The notes below the pieces were generated by a model. That model made no database searches, was not told the origin of the DNA, and worked only from the letters and a program-made list of their open reading frames with translations. This document shows, piece by piece, positions 6,572 to 13,857 of a stretch of DNA of 29,980 bases. The stretch's first letter is position 1; each line of letters opens with the position of its first letter. Made by a program: the position numbers and the translations under genes. Source of the DNA: a virus; IMG/VR virus record IMGVR_UViG_3300025082_000045, positions 1-29,980 of that record; one strand, written 5' to 3'.

Positions 6572-7248
6572 AGAACTTACTAAGTAGTACTGCATTTTTA
6601 GTAGTAAATAAAAAGTTAGCTAAAGAAATAGGATTACACGAAGTAGTCCTATTAGCTGACTTAATTTCTAAAGAGAAGTATTTTACTGAAAACCAACAAC
6701 TTATAGATGGATGGTTTTTTAATACTGCAAAGAATATTCAAGCCGATACGACGTTGACCTCACATAAACAAAGAAAGTGCATTAAGAGGTTGAAGGAGTT
6801 AGGAATAATAGAAACTAAGTTAGTCGGTATTCCTGCAAAACTACATTTTAAAATTATTGAAGACAACTTATTAAATTATTTTACGACTACGTGTAAAAAA
6901 AGTGAGGAACAACTTATTAAAAAAACGCAAACTATTAATAAGAATAAAGAAATAAGAATAAATAATAATAATATATCTAATAGAAAAGAGGACTTTGAAA
7001 AGTCAGTAAAAAAATCAACAAACGGCTATGGATATGATATAGATTTATTAAATGAATTTTGCGATTATTGGACAGAACCGAATAAATCAAATAGCAGAAT
7101 GAAATTTGAAATGCAAACAACTTTTGATATATCTTTGCGGCTAAAACGTTGGGCGAAAAATGCAAAGAAATTTAATAAAGGAACTAAAGGAACTTCTAAA
7201 ATAGATAGTCAATTAAACGAATACCTAAAAGGAAAAGAACTATTATGA
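6568..7248 (+). CDS. Replication initiator / replisome organizer-like protein
   Basis: The product is 226 aa. The N-terminal about 105 residues look like a winged helix with the typical order 'STAFLVVNKKLAKEIG', 'GWFFNTAKNIQADTTL', 'QRKCIKRLKELGIIETKLVG'. An Asn/Lys-rich linker (about 110-150) leads to a C-terminal domain with FCDYWTEPNKSNSRMKFEMQ and TTFDISLRLKRWAKN, a motif I know from Bacteroidota phage and plasmid replication proteins. It probably opens the origin and loads helicase. The linker-coding DNA (6895-6985) is very AT-rich and has direct repeats, as in phages whose origin lies inside the initiator gene. It is coupled by ATGA overlap at both ends. Confidence 0.65.
   Translation: MKNLLSSTAFLVVNKKLAKEIGLHEVVLLADLISKEKYFTENQQLIDGWFFNTAKNIQADTTLTSHKQRKCIKRLKELGIIETKLVGIPAKLHFKIIEDNLLNYFTTTCKKSEEQLIKKTQTINKNKEIRINNNNISNRKEDFEKSVKKSTNGYGYDIDLLNEFCDYWTEPNKSNSRMKFEMQTTFDISLRLKRWAKNAKKFNKGTKGTSKIDSQLNEYLKGKELL
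6937..6962 (+). repeat. 12-bp direct repeat in AT-rich block, origin candidate
   Basis: AATAAGAATAAA occurs at 6937-6948 and again at 6951-6962, followed by (ATA)n-type DNA to about 6975. It lies in the initiator linker. Two repeats in Lys/Asn codons can arise by chance, so the origin role is only suggested by analogy with lambda-type phages. Confidence 0.3.
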
Positions 7249-7421
7249 ATTTCAAAGGTTGGATAACCATTGCAGAAAAAGTAGCTTTAATAGATATTGC
7301 AGAACACCAAAATAAAACAATAAAAAATAAAAGGCAAAAAGCAATAAAAGGGCTATTAATTACAGCAAATTATCTTTATAAAAACGGTAAAGCAATAAGA
7401 AAACAAAATAAAAAATTATGA
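7245..7421 (+). CDS. Small basic protein (58 aa), unknown
   Basis: The ORF starts with an ATG overlapping the initiator stop (ATGA) and ends with a TGA overlapping the next ATG (ATGA), so it is placed exactly in frame-coupled series. The protein is very basic with an N-terminal MNFKGWITIAEKVALIDIAE helix and a Lys/Arg-rich remainder ending RKQNKKL. It may bind nucleic acid. I recognise no family. The coupling at both ends is the main support for its being real. Confidence 0.6.
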   Translation: MNFKGWITIAEKVALIDIAEHQNKTIKNKRQKAIKGLLITANYLYKNGKAIRKQNKKL

Positions 7422-7750
7422 AAACAGAAGATATATATGATCTTATAGCAAAAACCTCTATTGAATTAGGTTTAAGAACTGATGGTAAAACAATGGCTGC
7501 ACTTTCTAAACTATTCTATCAGGATTTACAAACAGATAAAAGATTAAAGTCATTGACATTAGAACAAATAAAAGTAGCTTTTCGTTTAGGTGTAAGGTAT
7601 GACGAAAAAGAACCTTTTTTAAATATCAGGACTTTCTATCGTTGGTGCTTAAAACATAAAGAAAGAATAAATGATGCAATACACCAAGTAGAATATCTAA
7701 ACAGAAACCCTAACGAATTAGAATACTATCCTAAAAATTTATTAAAATGA
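7418..7750 (+). CDS. Unknown replication-region protein (110 aa)
   Basis: An all-helical protein: MKTEDIYDLIAKTSIELGLR, then LSKLFYQDLQTDKRLKSLTL and FLNIRTFYRWCLKHKERIND. The pattern of a short helical domain scanning 'LT-x-E-Q-I-K-V-A-F-R-x-G-V-R' and ending in a 'T-F-Y-R-W' helix resembles small proteins found beside replication genes in other Bacteroidota phages, where a helicase-loader-like role has been guessed. No ATPase motif is present. It is coupled to neighbours through ATGA overlaps. Confidence 0.6.
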   Translation: MKTEDIYDLIAKTSIELGLRTDGKTMAALSKLFYQDLQTDKRLKSLTLEQIKVAFRLGVRYDEKEPFLNIRTFYRWCLKHKERINDAIHQVEYLNRNPNELEYYPKNLLK

Positions 7751-8391
7751 AGATATTAAATTTATATGCTTGTCTTGGTGGTAATCGATACAAATGGAAT
7801 GAAGTAAAAGAAGATATAGAAGTTACAGCTATTGAGTTAGACCCAGAGTTAGCTAGATTATATCAAGAGAGATTTCCTGATGATAAGGTTATTATAACAG
7901 ATGCTCACCAATACCTACTAGACCACTATAAAGAATACGATTTTATTTGGAGTAGTCCTCCTTGTCCAACTCATAGTAAATTAGCGATTTCAATGAAAAA
8001 CAAAGATAATTATAAGAAAAACTATCCTGATATGAAATTGTATCAAGAAATACTATTTTTGAAACATTACTTTAATGGCAAATATGTCGTTGAAAATGTT
8101 ATACCTTATTACGAACCTTTAATATCTGCTAAAAAAAGAGGGAGACATTTGTATTGGACTAACTTTAATTTACCTAATAAAATAGGAAGAAACAATGTAG
8201 ATAACTTTTCTAAAACTGATATAGAAAGTTTATCTAATTATCACGACTATAATTTTAGAAAATATAAAGGAAAACAATCAATAGGTAAGGTGGCGAGAAA
8301 TTTAGTAGATTATGAAGCAGGTAAAACAATATTTGAAACTATGTTAGGTATAGTAAGAAAAGAAAATATTAATCAAGTAAAACTATTTTAA
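7747..8391 (+). CDS. DNA (cytosine-5) methyltransferase, phage orphan type
   Basis: The product is 214 aa. Motif I is LNLYACLGGNR (residues 4-14; the usual AG-x-GG reads ACLGG). An acidic motif II follows (AIELDPE). The catalytic motif IV is SSPPCPTHS with Cys73, motif VI is VVENV (Glu116), and RGRHLYWTNF stands for motif VIII. The C-terminal ARNLVDYEAGKTIFETML resembles motif X. All steps for C5 methylation of cytosine are therefore present in a compact protein, shorter than usual bacterial enzymes. It probably protects phage DNA from host restriction. A membrane peptide and a nuclease-like gene follow, with 1- and 83-base steps. Confidence 0.85.
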   Translation: MKILNLYACLGGNRYKWNEVKEDIEVTAIELDPELARLYQERFPDDKVIITDAHQYLLDHYKEYDFIWSSPPCPTHSKLAISMKNKDNYKKNYPDMKLYQEILFLKHYFNGKYVVENVIPYYEPLISAKKRGRHLYWTNFNLPNKIGRNNVDNFSKTDIESLSNYHDYNFRKYKGKQSIGKVARNLVDYEAGKTIFETMLGIVRKENINQVKLF

Positions 8392-8392
8392 A

Positions 8393-8482
8393 ATGAAGAT
8401 ATTAACAATCGTTTGGGTAATAATTATAGCAGCTTGTATATTAGAAGCTTATTTTTGTACTAAGTTTGTTGAAGATGAATGA
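8393..8482 (+). CDS. Tiny membrane peptide (29 aa)
   Basis: The ORF lies between the methyltransferase and the nuclease-like gene. It encodes MKILTIVWVIIIAACILEAY then FCTKFVEDE, a single hydrophobic span with an acidic C-terminus. It starts 1 base after the upstream stop and overlaps the next ATG by 8 bases. It is supported only by position, overlap and its clear membrane-span composition. Function is unknown. Confidence 0.4.
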   Translation: MKILTIVWVIIIAACILEAYFCTKFVEDE

Positions 8483-8963
8483 AACATATATAAACTATCC
8501 TTATATTTTTCATAAACTTGCAGAAGATATTTCACAAGACAGAACGAAGGGTATGCACAAGAATTATAAAGGTAAAGATTATTATGTCGGTGAAAAAACT
8601 AAAGAATATAATGTAACAGGTGTTTTAGCAGAATTAATATCTTGGCACTTCTTTACCTATAACGACCAAGAATTTGAAGCAGTAAGTATGTTAGGCACAG
8701 AACCTGAAGTTGAAGCAGATGTAATTTGCGAAGGTAAAAAGATTGATGTAAAATATATACCACTCTATGCTAGGTTTTTGATGGTCAATTATAATTCACA
8801 TAAAAATATTGAAAAAGAGGTAACTCATTATATGTTTATACAGCCGATTAAGCGGCTTGGGTTAGGAATGGCTAAAGCAAAAATTTGGTTTATAAAACAT
8901 TCGGAAGTTGATAGTTGGAAAATTGATACACATAAAACAAAAGTGCTTTGCAAAAATCTATAA
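8475..8963 (+). CDS. PD-(D/E)XK nuclease-like protein
   Basis: The product is 162 aa from the ATG at 8475; the frame is open to a TTG at 8466, which adds nothing. VTGVLAELISW (Glu53) precedes EVEADVICEGKKIDVKYI (Asp82, Asp91-Val-Lys93), the acidic...(D/E)-x-K order of the PD-(D/E)XK nuclease fold, followed by a beta strand and a helix. The role could be recombination or junction processing with the neighbouring NinG-like protein, host DNA degradation, or a restriction partner of the C5 methyltransferase upstream. No family closer than the fold is recognised. Confidence 0.6.
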   Translation: MNETYINYPYIFHKLAEDISQDRTKGMHKNYKGKDYYVGEKTKEYNVTGVLAELISWHFFTYNDQEFEAVSMLGTEPEVEADVICEGKKIDVKYIPLYARFLMVNYNSHKNIEKEVTHYMFIQPIKRLGLGMAKAKIWFIKHSEVDSWKIDTHKTKVLCKNL

Positions 8964-9361
8964 GCAAACTAAAGAAAGAACTTGATAAGTGGTTCAGCTT
9001 ATACATCAGATTAAGGTGGGCTACAAAAGAAGGGCTTTGTCAATGTGTAACTTGTGGAAAGGTGGCACACTATAAAACAGGCGGTATGCAGTGCGGTCAT
9101 TTTCAAAGTAGGCGACATTTATCTACAAGATGGAATGAACAAAATTGTGATGTACAGTGCCTGAAGTGTAATTGTTTTTCTCAGGGCGAACAGTTCCAAT
9201 TTTCGATTTATTTAGAAAACAAGTATGGAAAAGGAACAGCAGAAACATTAGAATATATGGCAAGACAAATTACAAAGATTAGCCGTAGTGATTATGAAGA
9301 AAAGATTACTTATTATAAAGACCTTGTTGAAAAGTTAAAAAAAGAAGAAGGAATAGAGTAA
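8948..9361 (+). CDS. ninG: NinG/Rap-like recombination protein
   Basis: The product is 137 aa. The start is a TTG at 8948 overlapping the nuclease gene; there is no ATG before the conserved N-terminal helix (LKKELDKWFSLYIRLRWA), so TTG is the best choice. Zinc ligands are clear: CQCVTCG (Cys31, 33, 36), CGHFQSRRH (Cys49, His51) and QCLKCNC (Cys71, 74, 76). The GHF-x-S-R...R-W-x-E-x-N...Q-C-x-x-C-N order and the 'KYG-K-G-T-A-E-x-L-E' helix are diagnostic of the NinG family, HNH-like proteins of phage recombination. It likely processes branched phage DNA with the adjacent nuclease. Confidence 0.8.
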   Translation: MQKSISKLKKELDKWFSLYIRLRWATKEGLCQCVTCGKVAHYKTGGMQCGHFQSRRHLSTRWNEQNCDVQCLKCNCFSQGEQFQFSIYLENKYGKGTAETLEYMARQITKISRSDYEEKITYYKDLVEKLKKEEGIE

Positions 9362-9370
9362 CTTTTTTCT

Positions 9371-9378
9371 TAATTTTG
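9371..9378 (+). promoter_or_regulatory. Possible host-type -7 box (TAATTTTG)
   Basis: An exact TAnnTTTG match lies in the 21-base gap before the ATG at 9383. A start site 5-8 bases downstream would yield an almost leaderless message, and no -33 element is evident, so this is weak. Confidence 0.25.
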
Positions 9379-9382
9379 CCGT

Positions 9383-9736
9383 ATGCGTAAACCTATTGCC
9401 GTAAACCAAGAACACAAAATTTTATTAGACAATTATTTATATACAATTTGCGAAAGCATAGCAGATTTATCAAACGAAAGTAGGTATAATGATTTCAAAG
9501 ATGTTTTAAATATTATTATAGATTATCACAACGAATACTCTAGGAAGAAATTAGGTGGCTATTCTGATTTTATGAGTATTATCCCCTTAAATACTACGAG
9601 CTGCTTTAGTGGATTTTTAGCAGGAGTAGAAACAAAACGAAACCGTGCAAAGTGTAGGGCTTACAAAGTTTTACTTATGAACCTTAGCCACGACTTAATA
9701 GAAAAGCTAGAATATATAAAGATTGAAAAAGATTGA
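9383..9736 (+). CDS. Unknown protein (117 aa) preceding the sigma-like gene
   Basis: A helical protein with no Cys cluster: HKILLDNYLYTICESIADLS, a Tyr-rich middle, then FSGFLAGVETKRNRAKCRAY and a final long helix ending EYIKIEKD. It overlaps the sigma-like gene by 14 bases, so the two are co-translated and may cooperate, for example as a regulatory partner. That is only a positional inference. No family is recognised. Confidence 0.6.
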   Translation: MRKPIAVNQEHKILLDNYLYTICESIADLSNESRYNDFKDVLNIIIDYHNEYSRKKLGGYSDFMSIIPLNTTSCFSGFLAGVETKRNRAKCRAYKVLLMNLSHDLIEKLEYIKIEKD

Positions 9737-10265
9737 TAAAATATACAAGCTAATTGCAGACAATAGAAATAGATTTGTTGCTATTGCTTCAAACTATACA
9801 GAAGATAAAAATACAATAGATAATGTAGTTCAAGAGCAGATGTTGTATTTTATGCAAATGAACAAGCAAACATTAATAGATATTTACGAAAAAGATGGAT
9901 TAGAAGGAATAGTTAAGTACGGTGCAGTAGCTATTCATAGGGCTTTAACTAGCAAAACAAGCAAGTATTATTATACATATAGAAAATACTACACAAAGAT
10001 TGTAGATGCTGCAAGCATTACACAAGTTCCTTTCGTAAAGGATGACTTGTATAAAAAGAAACTAATCCATAAAATAGAAAAGGAATTAAATAATATGTAT
10101 TGGTACGACAAGAGAGTTTTTGAAGTTTATTATGAAGATAAGCATACACTTGACAGCTTAGCAGAAAAGACAGGAATAAGCAGGAACTCTTTATTTAGTA
10201 CGATAAAAAAAGTAAGAACAAAACTAAAAGAAATATTAAATAGTGAAGTACTTTGTAAAGAATAA
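9723..10265 (+). CDS. Sigma-70-like RNA polymerase factor
   Basis: The product is 180 aa from a TTG at 9723 overlapping the gene before it. Residues 15-50 (FVAIASNYTEDKNTIDNVVQ then EQMLYFMQM) have the look of sigma region 2.1-2.2. Residues about 134-172 (DKHTLDSLAEKTGISRNSLF then STIKKVRTKLKE) form the region 4 helix-turn-helix. The middle (75-100) is Tyr/Lys-rich. It would bind core RNA polymerase and direct it to phage promoters. The repeated TCTATTATATAA motif upstream of late genes is the obvious candidate target. It is placed at the end of the early region, as expected for a late-gene switch. Confidence 0.7.
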   Translation: MKKIDKIYKLIADNRNRFVAIASNYTEDKNTIDNVVQEQMLYFMQMNKQTLIDIYEKDGLEGIVKYGAVAIHRALTSKTSKYYYTYRKYYTKIVDAASITQVPFVKDDLYKKKLIHKIEKELNNMYWYDKRVFEVYYEDKHTLDSLAEKTGISRNSLFSTIKKVRTKLKEILNSEVLCKE

Positions 10266-10629
10266 AATAAGAAAAGAACGGCTAAAGATTTGTAAGGGTT
10301 GCGAACACTACTTTAAGCTAACAGGAAATTGCAAAAAATGTGGCTGCTTCATGCGTGTAAAAACTTCTTTGTCTTTTTCAGAATGTGCGATAGGACTTTG
10401 GGGAAAGACAGAAGAAATACAAGCACCTAAAGAACTCCCTAAACACCTAGAAAAAGAAGTTCAAGAAATATGGAAATTCATAAAAAACAAACAGATAAAA
10501 GACCACGAAACAAAAGCACGAATGATAGAACTATATAATACAATATACGGAACATCTTATAAAACTACAACCAACTGTAGTAGTTGTTTAGCTTCAATAT
10601 ATAGAGGAATTAATAAATATGTAAAATGA
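10243..10629 (+). CDS. Small Cys-rich protein (DUF6171-like), 128 aa
   Basis: Starts with a GTG inside the end of the sigma-like gene (23-base overlap). The N-terminal half has CKGCEHYFKLTGNCKKCGCF then M-x(13)-C, a zinc-ribbon pattern with 'C-G-C-F-M-x-x-K-T-x...E-C' seen in DUF6171-like proteins of Bacteroidota and their phages. The C-terminal half is helical and contains NCSSCLASIYRGINKYVK, a motif I recall from short phage proteins in this position. Function is unknown; nucleic-acid binding is plausible. Confidence 0.6.
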   Translation: MKYFVKNKIRKERLKICKGCEHYFKLTGNCKKCGCFMRVKTSLSFSECAIGLWGKTEEIQAPKELPKHLEKEVQEIWKFIKNKQIKDHETKARMIELYNTIYGTSYKTTTNCSSCLASIYRGINKYVK

Positions 10630-10811
10630 AATATAAAACAATTAAATGGATTTTAAGAAATCATATTAAAAACAATGTTAAAGCTTTGTGGACTTGGGAA
10701 GATAATAACTTCACCTGCATATATGAGAACTATTCACAGACGGACAGGATATATACTGCTGAACAATTAATAGAAAAAATAGACAATGAAATACAAGTGC
10801 AAAAAGTGTAA
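10626..10811 (+). CDS. Unknown small protein (61 aa)
   Basis: The ATG overlaps the preceding TGA, giving ATGA coupling. The protein is small and alpha/beta (MKYKTIKWILRNHIKNNVKA, TCIYENYSQTDRIYTAEQL). It overlaps the following gene by 26 bases. No recognisable family or motif. Confidence 0.5.
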   Translation: MKYKTIKWILRNHIKNNVKALWTWEDNNFTCIYENYSQTDRIYTAEQLIEKIDNEIQVQKV

Positions 10812-11019
10812 AACAGAAATAGAAATAAATAAATACACTTTAGTATTTAGGAATATGAAGATACAAAACAAAGATGCTTTTTGTTGTAAGCAAGAAATGG
10901 AATGCCTAACAGAAAACGAAGGTATACCAACGATTATAAGAAACGAATATACAAAAGAAGATAGAATTATCCAACACAAAGCGAAACAAAAGGAGAAACG
11001 ATTGAGAGGTAAAAAATAA
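10786..11019 (+). CDS. Small zinc-ribbon-like protein (77 aa)
   Basis: The N-terminus MKYKCKKCKTEIEINKYTLV has a Cys-x2-Cys knuckle and FCCKQEMECL supplies two or three more Cys, consistent with one zinc site. The C-terminal half (EGIPTIIRNEYTKEDRIIQH and a very basic tail, KAKQKEKRLRGKK) is probably extended. Similar small ribbons with a G-x-P-T-I-I-R segment are common in Bacteroidota phages. It is the last gene before the first late-motif site. Confidence 0.6.
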   Translation: MKYKCKKCKTEIEINKYTLVFRNMKIQNKDAFCCKQEMECLTENEGIPTIIRNEYTKEDRIIQHKAKQKEKRLRGKK

Positions 11020-11031
11020 ATATTAAGCAAA

Positions 11032-11043
11032 TCTATTATATAA
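11032..11043 (+). promoter_or_regulatory. Late motif 1 (TCTATTATATAA), putative phage promoter
   Basis: Exact copy of the recurrent 12-mer, 1 base upstream of the ATG at 11045. The A-rich DNA before it also resembles the other copies. If it is a -10 element the transcript would begin at or within the start codon (leaderless). Confidence 0.55.
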
Positions 11044-11044
11044 T

Positions 11045-12208
11045 ATGGAAATCAATAAGTTAAAACCAAACGAAAACAATCCTAGAATAATTAAGAACGA
11101 TAAATTTAAAAAGCTAGTTAAGTCAATAAAGGGCTTCCCTGAAATGCTAGAATTAAGACCTATCGTTATTGATGAAGGCAATGTTATACTAGGTGGCAAT
11201 ATGCGTTATAGGGCTTGTGTAGAAGCAGGGCTAAAAGATGTACCTGTAAAAGTTGCAAAAGGATTAACAGAAGAACAAAAAAAAGAATTTATAGTAAAAG
11301 ATAATGTAGGGTTCGGAGAGTGGGAATGGGATATGTTAGGGAATGAATGGGATAGTGTAGAACTTGCTGAATGGGGTTTAGATGTATGGGAAAACATAGA
11401 TGATAAAGAACCTGAAGCAGGATTAATAGAAGATGATGAAATACCTGAAGTAAAAGAAAGCAAAGTAAAGCGTGGGGATATTTGGCAATTAGGAGAACAT
11501 AGAGTTATGTGTGGGGATGCTACGATAAAAGCCGACACAGAGGCTCTAATGGGCGGAGAAAAGGCTGACATGGTATTTACTGACCCCCCTTGGAATGTTA
11601 ATTATGGTGCAGACGACAAGCATCCATCTTGGAAGCCTAGAACTATTTTAAATGATAAAATGGGTACAGTAGACTTTAAAGAGTTTATGAGTTCTTCATT
11701 TTCAAATATGTCTTTAATCTCAAAAGATGGCTGTCCAACCTATATAGTAATGTCAGCACAGGAATGGGGTAATTTAATGTTAGCATTAAAAGATAATCAG
11801 TATCATTGGAGCTCTACTATTATTTGGAATAAAGACCATCTTGTATTATCAAGGAAAGACTATCATACTAAATATGAGCCAATATGGTATGGATGGAAGG
11901 AGGGTGCTACGAGATTATGTCCGTTAAAAGACAGGAAGCAATCAGATGTATGGGATGTAAAAAGACCTATTCGTTCACCATTACATCCTACTACAAAACC
12001 AATAGACCTAATTGAGATTGCTATAAATAACAGTTCAATCAGGGATAGTATCGTTTTAGATTTATTTTTAGGTAGTGGCTCAACACTAATAGCAGCAGAG
12101 AAACTTAAAAGAAAATGTTACGGAATGGAATTAGATGAAAAGTATTGTGATGTAATAATAGAAAGATGGGAACAATTTACAGGACTTAAAGCAATTAAAA
12201 TAAATTAA
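11045..12208 (+). CDS. ParB-like domain fused to a DNA N-methyltransferase
   Basis: The product is 387 aa. Residues 1-95 form a ParB/Srx-like domain (INKLKPNENNPRIIKNDKF, ending with GGNMRYRACVEAG). Residues about 140-385 are a beta-class N6-adenine/N4-cytosine methyltransferase: RGDIWQLGEHRVMCGDA, catalytic motif IV DPPW (Asp180-Trp183), HPTTKP (314-319), and the AdoMet-binding LDLFLGSGST (about 338-347) followed by GMELDEKYCDV. The order DPPW before FxGxG marks the beta class. It likely modifies phage DNA against restriction before packaging, consistent with its place directly before the terminase genes. The start lies 1 base after late motif 1. Confidence 0.85.
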   Translation: MEINKLKPNENNPRIIKNDKFKKLVKSIKGFPEMLELRPIVIDEGNVILGGNMRYRACVEAGLKDVPVKVAKGLTEEQKKEFIVKDNVGFGEWEWDMLGNEWDSVELAEWGLDVWENIDDKEPEAGLIEDDEIPEVKESKVKRGDIWQLGEHRVMCGDATIKADTEALMGGEKADMVFTDPPWNVNYGADDKHPSWKPRTILNDKMGTVDFKEFMSSSFSNMSLISKDGCPTYIVMSAQEWGNLMLALKDNQYHWSSTIIWNKDHLVLSRKDYHTKYEPIWYGWKEGATRLCPLKDRKQSDVWDVKRPIRSPLHPTTKPIDLIEIAINNSSIRDSIVLDLFLGSGSTLIAAEKLKRKCYGMELDEKYCDVIIERWEQFTGLKAIKIN

Positions 12209-12212
12209 AATA

Positions 12213-12578
12213 ATGGACAAAAGTAGACACATAAAAAAGGAAGTAATTTTAAAAGCGTTGGAAAATAGTTTGGGGGTAGTAACAGTTGCTTGTAAACAAG
12301 CAGATCTTCCAAGAAGTACATACTATAAATGGCTAAAAGAAGATGAAGAGTTTGCTAAGTCAGTAAAAGATATTGAAAACATTGCACTAGATTTTGCAGA
12401 AAGCAAACTACATAACCAAATAGAAAATGGTAATACTTCAGCAACTATTTTCTTCTTAAAGTGCAGAGGTAAAAAAAGAGGATATATTGAAAAGTCAGAA
12501 CTAGATATTACAAGTGGTGACGAACCTATTACTATTGAATTTAATATAGATGCGAGTAATACCGACACTAACGAATAA
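12213..12578 (+). CDS. terS: Terminase small subunit-like protein
   Basis: The product is 121 aa. An N-terminal helix-turn-helix (VVTVACKQADLPRSTYYKWL) is followed by the helical segment EEFAKSVKDIENIALDFAES and KLHNQIENGNTSATIFFLKC, the layout of DNA-recognition and oligomerisation parts of phage TerS proteins. The acidic C-terminal 30 residues could contact the large subunit. It is 4 bases after the methyltransferase and overlaps the large terminase gene by 29 bases. Packaging signals (pac or cos) are not evident from sequence alone. Confidence 0.75.
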   Translation: MDKSRHIKKEVILKALENSLGVVTVACKQADLPRSTYYKWLKEDEEFAKSVKDIENIALDFAESKLHNQIENGNTSATIFFLKCRGKKRGYIEKSELDITSGDEPITIEFNIDASNTDTNE

Positions 12579-13857
12579 ACAAGCACTTGCCTTTACATAC
12601 CTTAAAGACAATGAAACTACTGAGATACTTTTTGGCGGTGGTGCAGGAGGTGGCAAGTCGTGGTTCTTATGTGCTGCTTTAGTATCAAGTTGCTTAAAGC
12701 ATAAAGGAATAAGGGCTTTACTTGGAAGAAGCCAATTATCAGTTTTAAAAAGTACAACCCTTAATACTTTATTTGAAGTTTGCCAACAATGGAATTTAAC
12801 AACCCCTAAACATTATAAATACAATGGTCACACAAATGTTATATCTTTTTGGAATGGTAGTGAAATCTATCTTAAAGACCTTTATCAATATCCTTCTGAC
12901 AGGAATTTTGACAGTTTGGGTTCTATGGAACTCACTATTGCAGCTATTGACGAGTGTAACCAAATTACTGAGAAAGCAAAGCAAATAGTATCAAGTAGGT
13001 TAAGATACAAACTTGATGAATACAATCTCATCCCGAAATTGCTATTGACTTGCAACCCTTCAAAGAATTGGACATACACAGATTTTTATAGACCTTATAA
13101 AAACAAAGAACTCCCTAAACACAGAAAGTTTATTCAGGCATTAGTAGATGATAACGAAAACATTTCTAAACACTACAAAGAACAATTAGGCAAGTTAGAC
13201 AAGTTAAGCAAAGAACGATTACTATTTGGGAATTGGGAGTATGACGCAACAGACGACAATTTAATTGACTACAATGCTATTGTAAGTTTATTTGAAAACA
13301 AAGGGGTGGAAGGCGAAAAGTACATCAGTTGTGATGTCGCAAGATTTGGTTCAGACAAAACAGTTATAATGTATTGGGAAGGTCTACAAATTAAAACTAT
13401 CAGAACGATACTTAAATCATCAATAGATAATGTCGTAGATGAAGTGAGGACTATACAACAAAAATATCAAGTGCCTTTAAGAAATGTAGTAATAGATGAA
13501 GATGGTGTAGGTGGAGGTGCAAAAGATTATTTAAGATGTCAAGGGTTTGTAAATAATGCTAGACCTTTGCGAAAAGAAAACTACCAGAACTTAAAGACAC
13601 AATGCTTCTATACATTAGCAAAGAAAATAAACGAAGGACAAATAGGAATAGATTGTCCTGACATAAATATTAAGGAATATATAATAGAAGAACTTGAACA
13701 GATTAGAATAAAGAACCAAGACAAAGATACTAAGCTACAAATCGTAGCTAAAGACACAATCAAAGCTTTAATAGGACGGTCACCTGATTATGCAGACGCT
13801 TTAGCTATGCGAATGTACTACGAAATAAAACCTTCAGGAAAGTATTTTGTACAATAA
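12550..13857 (+). CDS. terL: Terminase large subunit (packaging ATPase/nuclease)
   Basis: The product is 435 aa. The ATPase has Walker A GGGAGGGKS (29-37) and Walker B LTIAAIDECNQ (Asp134, Glu135). The RNase H-like nuclease has its acidic residues in YISCDVARFGSDK (Asp262), VVIDEDGVGGG (Asp316/Asp318) and SPDYADALAM (Asp413/Asp416). It cuts concatemers and drives DNA through the portal. The length is normal for Bacteroidota siphophages. The cutting mode is not readable, although the wrap-around contig fits a circularly permuted, headful-packaged genome (inference). The portal gene is on the far side of the tail and head modules. Confidence 0.9.
   Translation: MRVIPTLTNKQALAFTYLKDNETTEILFGGGAGGGKSWFLCAALVSSCLKHKGIRALLGRSQLSVLKSTTLNTLFEVCQQWNLTTPKHYKYNGHTNVISFWNGSEIYLKDLYQYPSDRNFDSLGSMELTIAAIDECNQITEKAKQIVSSRLRYKLDEYNLIPKLLLTCNPSKNWTYTDFYRPYKNKELPKHRKFIQALVDDNENISKHYKEQLGKLDKLSKERLLFGNWEYDATDDNLIDYNAIVSLFENKGVEGEKYISCDVARFGSDKTVIMYWEGLQIKTIRTILKSSIDNVVDEVRTIQQKYQVPLRNVVIDEDGVGGGAKDYLRCQGFVNNARPLRKENYQNLKTQCFYTLAKKINEGQIGIDCPDINIKEYIIEELEQIRIKNQDKDTKLQIVAKDTIKALIGRSPDYADALAMRMYYEIKPSGKYFVQ

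Noticed and set aside
8466-8474. TTG start at 8466 for the nuclease-like protein
   Set aside because: The ATG three codons later is the more natural start and gives the overlap with the membrane peptide typical of this genome.
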